A stretch of 64,000 nt of DNA, taken from NCBI RefSeq assembly GCF_901000735.1, contig NC_081544.1:12016850-12080849 (forward strand), in the 5' to 3' direction. This DNA is from Corylus avellana. Lineage: Eukaryota; Streptophyta; Magnoliopsida; Fagales; Betulaceae. The position numbers and the translations under genes were made by a program. This document shows, one piece after another, positions 63,330-64,000 of this stretch. Under the pieces are notes generated by a model that was not told where the DNA came from, made no database searches, and saw only the letters and a program-made list of their open reading frames with translations. Within the stretch, counting starts at the first letter, position 1. Every line of letters begins with the position of its first letter.

Positions 63330-64000
63330 TGTTGTGACAAAATAAATTCAGGATCTCAAAGAAGCAGAAAAGAGCAAAATAAAAATAAACCAATCACACA
63401 AGACACTAACATTTAAGTGGTTTGACTTAACAAGCCTACATCCATCAATGAAGACAACCCGGAGGAAATTCACTATCAAAAGATGGAGTACAAAGAGTGG
63501 TAAGTTGAAAATCACTCAAAGCCCAAACCCCTAGGACACTCAAATCTCACTCTCACACAAAAGAAAATTCATGACAAAAGAGAAAATACTTCTCTAAATT
63601 CTCTACACCAATTGGCATTACAAACATGAGAAACAGCAAGGTGAGATCACACCAATTCTCCCTCACACTGAAGTGGCACTGTCTTTTCTCTCAATGTGTT
63701 CCTGTTCACGTTGACGCGAGCTACCTTTTACAGATGTTGATGTTGGTAGATCAAATAAGTTAGAAACACAACTCCAAATACGATTTGGAGAAGGAACACA
63801 AGAAGACCCCAATTCATAAAGGAATATCAAAACCAACTTGAAGTGGAATTTCCTGTCGGCTGAAAATTGGTCTCCAACACCAATTTATAAAAGCAAGGAC
63901 ATATGGGCCCCACACATTTATTGACTTGAGAAATACAAGTCATATCTTGACAACAAGACTAATCAAACAAAAGTCCTTGGGATCAACAGCCCATGGAATC
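63330..64000. mobile_element. Copia LTR related to the 1190-6293 element, runs off the window
   Basis: It starts TGTTGTGACAAAA and contains the same ordered words as the LTR at 5602. Examples are ATTTAAGTGGTTTGACTTAA, CAAGCCTACATCC, ACAACCCGGAG, TCACTATCAAAAGATGGAGT and CAATACAC-like text. The left flank is LINE coding, so this is an outer LTR end or a solo LTR. Its end lies outside the window. Confidence 0.75.

Overview
This is nuclear DNA of a flowering plant, most likely a woody eudicot; a Fagales tree such as oak is a guess from the DC1-domain gene and the L1-type LINE tails. It is AT-rich and intron-rich, and most of it is retrotransposon-derived. I found no bacterial, organellar, rRNA, tRNA or CRISPR sequence, and no convincing new defence or metabolic system. 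The interest lies in how a gene neighbourhood was duplicated and then remodelled by transposons.

Layout. About 1-11,340 (unit A) and 23,549-33,090 (unit B) are two copies of one segmental duplication. Each holds a minus-strand DC1-domain (Cys/His-rich) gene, an upstream region of internally repeated AT/pyrimidine-rich DNA, and 3' exons of an ERGIC3/Erv46-type vesicle-transport gene. In unit A the DC1 gene is dead: it carries a Copia element with TSD CATAC, itself hit by a solo LTR with TSD CAAGT, plus a nonsense codon and frameshifts. Unit A keeps only one ERGIC3 exon. In unit B the DC1 gene is an intact 559-codon ORF and the ERGIC3 gene is complete except for its N-terminal exon(s). Between the units lie a chimeric LTR/LINE insertion (14.8-15.8 kb), a gag-bearing Copia-type element (16.3-20.5 kb, with an assembly gap) and a decayed PHP-domain (polymerase/histidinol phosphatase-like) pseudogene (20.5-22.0 kb).

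From 30.4 to 57.3 kb the window is one gene: twelve ERGIC3-like exons on the minus strand, all in frame with GT-AG splice sites. Its introns are swollen by LINEs, LINE ORF1-type derivatives, a small LTR element, a hairpin-forming inverted repeat, a Helitron with a captured exon, a SINE and a MITE. Around a 100-N gap at 39.56 kb, a 3.3-kb block is repeated almost exactly at an offset of 5,216 bp. This looks like two haplotypes joined end to end around a plus-strand LINE insertion.

The last 7 kb (57.3-64 kb) hold LINE fragments and the start of an LTR related to the Copia element at 1.2-6.3 kb. Only two loci look functional: the DC1 gene (23,604-25,283) and the ERGIC3-like gene, whose last codons are cut short by a stop. 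All assignments were made by reading the sequence and its translations; no database search was run.
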